In this document: positions 60,889-64,000 of the stretch, one piece after another
Position numbering within the stretch: the stretch's first letter is position 1
How the letters are laid out: every line of letters begins with the position of its first letter
Position numbers and translations under genes: made by a program
The notes under the pieces: model-generated
The model's input: the letters and a program-made list of their open reading frames with translations, nothing else
Databases searched by the model: none
What the model was told of the DNA's origin: nothing
Source of the DNA: Alloyangia pacifica
GTDB lineage: Bacteria; Pseudomonadota; Alphaproteobacteria; Rhodobacterales; Rhodobacteraceae
Direction: 5' to 3'
NCBI RefSeq assembly: GCF_003111685.1
Contig: NZ_CP022189.1
Span: forward strand, 884,001 to 948,000
Length of the DNA stretch: 64,000 nucleotides

Positions 60889-61362
60889 ATGGACCCCCGC
60901 GAACTCGAGATGACCGTTCTTATGACGCCGGACATGGCGAATTTCAGCGGCAAGGTGCACGGCGGAGCGCTGCTCAACCTGCTCGACCGCGTCGCCTTCT
61001 CCTGCGCCTCGCGGTTCTCGGGGCGCTATGCGGTGACGCTGTCGGTCGATCAGGTGACCTTCAAGCAGCCGATCAACGTGGGCGAGTTGGTGACGTTTCG
61101 CGCCCGGGTGAACCACGCGGGCCGCACCTCGATGGAAATCGGCATCCGGGTCGAGGCCGAGGACATCCGCAAGGGCAGCCGCCGCCACACCAACTCGTGC
61201 TACTTTACAATGGTCGCCGTGGACGACGAGGGCCGCCCCGCCGAGGTCCCGACGCTCGAGGTCTCCACCGAACTGGAAAAGAAGCGCCAGCGCGCCGCGG
61301 CGATCCGCAAGAAGCTGCGCGTGCAGTTCGAGGAAGAGATGCGCCGCGCCACCGAGGGCTGA
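60889..61362 (+). CDS. Acyl-CoA thioesterase, hot-dog fold (YciA-like)
   Basis: 157 residues from ATG 60889, which has GGAG six bases upstream (ATG 60877 is possible). Hot-dog motif with the catalytic Asp-type helix DMANFSGKVHGGALLNLLDRVAF, and the strand pairs YAVTLSVDQVTFKQPINVGELV and SMEIGIRVEAEDI. Cleaves acyl-CoA, releasing free fatty acid. The lysine/arginine-rich C-terminal helix EKKRQRAAAIRKKLR is usual for the family. Confidence 0.93.
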   Translation: MDPRELEMTVLMTPDMANFSGKVHGGALLNLLDRVAFSCASRFSGRYAVTLSVDQVTFKQPINVGELVTFRARVNHAGRTSMEIGIRVEAEDIRKGSRRHTNSCYFTMVAVDDEGRPAEVPTLEVSTELEKKRQRAAAIRKKLRVQFEEEMRRATEG

Positions 61363-61560
61363 GCCGGGACCCGTCCCCGCGGGGACAGCCAGGAAAATCG
61401 TTGTCCGGCGTATCGGGAGTCCGGGGCGCCTTTTCTCATGCCCGGGCGCGTTGACAGTACGTCAGCTTGGCGTTTAGATATGAATGATCGCCCCGAATAT
61501 AAATGGTTCGCTGCGGCGGGCGCCGGTATGCATCCCCGCCCGCACCACCGAGGAGCCCGC

Positions 61561-61896
61561 ATGACTGCCCAACGCCACGGCCAGATCATCGCTGTCGATC
61601 CCGCCGGGATCGCCGAGTACAAGCGCTTGCATGCCGCGGTCTGGCCGCAGGTGCTGGCGACGATCACCGCCTGCAACATCCGCAATTATTCGATTTTCCT
61701 CAAGGAGCCGGAGAATTTGCTCTTTGCCTATTTCGAGTATGTCGGAACCGACTTCGACGCGGACATGGCGAAGATGGCGGCGGATCCCGTGACACAGGAC
61801 TGGTGGTCGCACTGCATGCCGTTGCAGCGCCCGCTCGAGACGCGCCCCGAGGGCGCGTGGTGGGCCGAGACGGAAGAGGTCTTTCATCTTGACTGA
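61561..61896 (+). CDS. rhaM: L-rhamnose mutarotase family protein
   Basis: 111 residues from ATG 61561, with GAGGAG upstream. The dimeric alpha/beta-barrel-like fold is shown by YKRLHAAVWPQVLATI, NYSIFLKEPENLLFAYFEYVG and QDWWSHCMPLQRPL, which carry the His and Trp residues of L-rhamnose and L-fucose mutarotases. It speeds the change between alpha and beta forms of the sugar. It is followed by an SDR and an FAH hydrolase, so L-fucose or L-rhamnose degradation is plausible; which sugar is unresolved. Confidence 0.88.
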   Translation: MTAQRHGQIIAVDPAGIAEYKRLHAAVWPQVLATITACNIRNYSIFLKEPENLLFAYFEYVGTDFDADMAKMAADPVTQDWWSHCMPLQRPLETRPEGAWWAETEEVFHLD

Positions 61897-62135
61897 ACCG
61901 CGCCCAAAGTCGGGCCGGTGGGGCAGGGTGGCTGTCCGACCCTTGCAAGGCAGGGACGTGATCCCGGGCCTGCCGAAGTTCTGGATATGGACACGGACAC
62001 GGACATGGACGGGGGCGCCGGGCGCATCATAGGAAGAACGCGCAGCATCAGTGAGATCCTTTGCGAGAGCAGGGGAGGCCCGGTCGGGATTGGCTGCCGG
62101 GCGCGTGATGTCTGCAAGAGGGAGCAGGAGGAAGA

Positions 62136-62882
62136 ATGAACTTGGAGAAAAGACTTGCCGGCAAGAGGGCGGTGATCACCGCTGCCGGGCAGGGGATCGG
62201 CCGTGCCACGGCGGAGCGTTTCGCCGCCGAAGGGGCCGAGGTCATCGCCACCGACATCAATGAGGCGGCGCTGGAAGAGCTCGGGCAGATCGCGGGCATC
62301 ACCGCCAAGAAGCTCAACGTGCTCGACGGCGCGGCGATCAAGGCCTTTGCCGAAGAGGTGGGCGCGGTCAACGTGCTGTTCAACTGCGCAGGCATCGTCC
62401 ACGCGGGCACGCTTCTCGAGGCCACCGAGGACGAATGGGATTTCGCCTTCGACCTTAACGCCAAGGCGCAGTTCCGGATGATCCGCGCCTTCCTGCCGGG
62501 AATGCTCGGTAATGGCGGCGGCTCGATCATCAACATGTCGTCGGTCGCCGGGCCGATCACCGGGCCGGTCAACCGGCTGGTCTATTCGGCCTCCAAGGCC
62601 GCCGTGGTCGGGTTGACCAAGGGTGTCGCCGCCGATTACGTGACCCAGGGTATCCGCTGCAATGCGATCTGCCCGGGCACGGTCGACAGCCCCTCGCTGC
62701 ACCAGCGCCTGCGCGACACCGGCGATTACGAGGGTGCACTCAAGGCCTTTGTCGCCCGCCAGCCGATGGGCCGGGTGGGCGATCCGAACGAGGTGGCCGC
62801 GTTGGCGGCCTATCTCGCTTCCGACGACTCCGGTTTCACCACCGGTCAGGCCCACGTCATAGACGGCGGCTGGACCACCTAA
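62136..62882 (+). CDS. SDR-family dehydrogenase, 2-keto-3-deoxy-L-fuconate type
   Basis: 248 residues. Cofactor motif ITAAGQGIGRATA, acidic NAD-site residue in ATDINEA, NCAGIVH, catalytic Ser in INMSSVAGP and the YSASK Tyr-Lys. Relatives are 2-keto-3-deoxy-L-fuconate dehydrogenase and human DHRS6/BDH2. An AGGAGGAAG ribosome site precedes ATG 62136. It sits 21 bp before the FAH-family gene and after the mutarotase gene, fitting oxidation of 2-keto-3-deoxy-L-fuconate/rhamnonate to the 2,4-diketo acid. Confidence 0.88.
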   Translation: MNLEKRLAGKRAVITAAGQGIGRATAERFAAEGAEVIATDINEAALEELGQIAGITAKKLNVLDGAAIKAFAEEVGAVNVLFNCAGIVHAGTLLEATEDEWDFAFDLNAKAQFRMIRAFLPGMLGNGGGSIINMSSVAGPITGPVNRLVYSASKAAVVGLTKGVAADYVTQGIRCNAICPGTVDSPSLHQRLRDTGDYEGALKAFVARQPMGRVGDPNEVAALAAYLASDDSGFTTGQAHVIDGGWTT

Positions 62883-62903
62883 GACTTCAAAAGGAACCCC
62901 CCC

Positions 62904-63743
62904 ATGAAATTCGCACGTTACGGCGCCCGCGGCGCTGAGAAACCCGGCCTGATCGACGCCGACGGCAAGCTGCGCGACCTCTCGGGCCACGTCTCGGACA
63001 TCGCGGGCGATGTGCTCGCCGACCTCGACACGTTGAAGTCGATCGACCCGGCCTCGCTGCCGCTGGTCGAGGGCGAGCCGCGCTACGGTGCCTGCGTCGG
63101 CGGCACCCGCAAGTTCATCTGCATTGGTCTCAACTACGCCGACCACGCCGCCGAAAGCGGCATGGACGTGCCGCCCGAGCCGGTGATCTTTGCCAAGTTC
63201 ACCTCGGCGATCTGCGGCCCGAATGATCCGATCATCATTCCCCGCAACTCGGTCAAGACCGACTGGGAGGTCGAGCTGGGCTTCGTCATCGGCAAGACCG
63301 CGAAATACGTGGCCGAAGAAGACGCGATGGATCACGTCGCGGGCTTTTGCCTGATCAACGACGTCTCGGAGCGCGAATTCCAGGCCGAGCGCGCCGGCCA
63401 ATGGGTGAAGGGCAAGTCCTCGGACAACTTTGGCCCGACCGGCCCCTGGCTGGTAACCCCGGACGAGGTGGGTGACTTCGACAACCTCGGCATGTGGCTC
63501 GAGGTGAATGGCGAGCGTGTGCAGGACGGCTCCACCGCCACCATGGTCTACCGCGTGCCCTTCCTCGTCTCCTACCTGTCGCAGTTCTTCACACTCGAGC
63601 CGGGCGACATCATTTCGACCGGCACGCCTCCGGGCGTCGGCCTCGGCTTCAAGCCGCCGCGCTACCTGAAGGCGGGCGACACGGTGGAGCTGGGCATCGA
63701 GAAGCTCGGCACCCAGAAGCAGATCTGCGTGGACGACGAATGA
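62904..63743 (+). CDS. Fumarylacetoacetate hydrolase-family protein (2,4-diketo-3-deoxy-L-fuconate hydrolase type)
   Basis: 279 residues. FAH C-terminal domain with CIGLNYADHAAESG, VIFAKFTSAICGPNDPI, the metal-binding acidic set in DWEVELGFVIG and GFCLINDVSEREFQ, and the GDIISTGTPPGVGLG motif. Such enzymes cleave 2,4-diketo acids, here probably to pyruvate and an aldehyde or acid. It follows the SDR gene and completes a mutarotase-SDR-hydrolase cluster; an L-fucose or L-rhamnose dehydrogenase is not seen in this window. A terminator follows. Confidence 0.93.
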   Translation: MKFARYGARGAEKPGLIDADGKLRDLSGHVSDIAGDVLADLDTLKSIDPASLPLVEGEPRYGACVGGTRKFICIGLNYADHAAESGMDVPPEPVIFAKFTSAICGPNDPIIIPRNSVKTDWEVELGFVIGKTAKYVAEEDAMDHVAGFCLINDVSEREFQAERAGQWVKGKSSDNFGPTGPWLVTPDEVGDFDNLGMWLEVNGERVQDGSTATMVYRVPFLVSYLSQFFTLEPGDIISTGTPPGVGLGFKPPRYLKAGDTVELGIEKLGTQKQICVDDE

Positions 63744-63793
63744 GGTCGGCGCCTTGCTCCCGCGCGGGGCAGGGCACCTTCCGAAAACAACGC

Positions 63794-63816
63794 GGCGCGG
63801 TCCCATGGACCGCGCC
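63794..63816. terminator. Terminator between convergent genes
   Basis: Ten-base arms GGCGCGGTCC and GGACCGCGCC with a three-base loop, followed by GTTCATCATTT. It lies 50 bases after the FAH-family stop and faces the gene fragment at the right edge. Confidence 0.7.
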
Positions 63817-63847
63817 GTTCATCATTTCGAGGCAGGCCGAATGCGGC

Positions 63848-64000
63848 TCAGTTGAGACGCGAGGGGTAGATGAATCCGTTGACCGGGTAGACGCTTCCGA
63901 AGGTGCCGGGGTTGCTCTCGAGCCGCACCTCGGACCAGTCGTTGCGCGGCGAGACATCGACGACCGCCATCTTCAGCGACACCTGATTGCGGTGCCAGTT
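63848..64000 (-). CDS. C-terminal fragment of a gene of unknown function (runs off right edge)
   Basis: Fifty residues are visible, ending LESNPGTFGSVYPVNGFIYPS-RLN. The stop TGA is at 63848-63850 on the minus strand. The visible part reads SLKMAVVDVSPRNDWSEVRLES and has beta-strand character. Not enough is present to name a family. Confidence 0.6.
   Translation of the reverse strand, partial: NWHRNQVSLKMAVVDVSPRNDWSEVRLESNPGTFGSVYPVNGFIYPSRLN

Noticed and set aside
61884..63806. 640-codon minus-strand open frame
   Set aside because: Antisense to the SDR and FAH genes, which have full motif sets.

Overview
The window comes from a high-G+C alphaproteobacterium of the Rhodobacteraceae (Roseobacter-type). 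The evidence is gene content and style: the ycjX-GNAT-TIGR01620 operon, a PmtA-like phosphatidylethanolamine methyltransferase, TRAP transport, DUF3572, an H-NOX/GGDEF pair, many small lipoproteins, and an intergenic repeat ending in CCCGGG. No organism name can be proved from the sequence alone.

Region 1 (1-42.7 kb) is chromosomal backbone. It runs: ycjX/GNAT/TIGR01620 and truA; the arginine pair argD-argF; a 6-phosphogluconate dehydrogenase; a small lipoprotein and a GYD protein; an operon of a D-amino-acid-dehydrogenase-like flavoprotein, an SBF-type transporter and a D-2-hydroxyacid-dehydrogenase-like flavoprotein. Next comes a large catabolic operon (21.2 to 13.4 kb, minus strand) with an N-formylglutamate amidohydrolase-family protein, TRAP DctQ-DctM-DctP, a glutamine-synthetase-like ligase, an aldehyde dehydrogenase and an iron alcohol dehydrogenase. 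A divergent RpiR regulator faces it. The set fits import of an amine or amino alcohol and its degradation through gamma-glutamyl intermediates. A BKACE enzyme with a divergent GntR-SDR pair and clear palindromic operators follows. Then come pmtA-like, a small gene broken by an in-frame stop, DUF4168, lepA, an HpsN-like HisD paralogue with a LysR regulator, an EF-hand/ECF sigma/anti-sigma/metal-sensor cluster, a PleD-like diguanylate cyclase, and an H-NOX gene coupled to an HNOBA-GGDEF cyclase.

Region 2 (42.85-53.73 kb) is an integrated element in tRNA-Gln(TTG), lower in G+C than its surroundings. It has a 102-bp att repeat at each end and a third, inverted copy in the middle. It carries an 885-bp inverted repeat (42847-43731 / 47446-48333) with iteron-like repeats, an AT-rich tract and the first 62 codons of a polymerase-palm-like gene. 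A second inverted repeat (48334-48603 / 53355-53625) covers the helicase stop codon and the noncoding right end. The middle block 47446-48603 is, in reverse complement, exactly the right-end/att/left-end junction expected of an excised circle or tandem copy. Genes inside are the 515-aa Pol-A-like protein, an AIPR-family anti-phage protein, a secreted SCO/SenC-like protein lacking its CxxxC cysteines, two small proteins, a tyrosine integrase frameshifted near its N terminus, a further small protein and an SF1 helicase. This composite element is the most interesting part of the window.

Region 3 (53.7-64 kb) starts with a diverged remnant of a related element, then returns to backbone: an M13 zinc metallopeptidase, two coupled YcjF/YcjX-like GTPases, a lipoprotein, a single-domain receiver, an acyl-CoA thioesterase, and a sugar-acid cluster (rhamnose mutarotase family, SDR, FAH-family hydrolase) resembling non-phosphorylative L-fucose/L-rhamnose catabolism. 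A gene fragment runs off the right edge.
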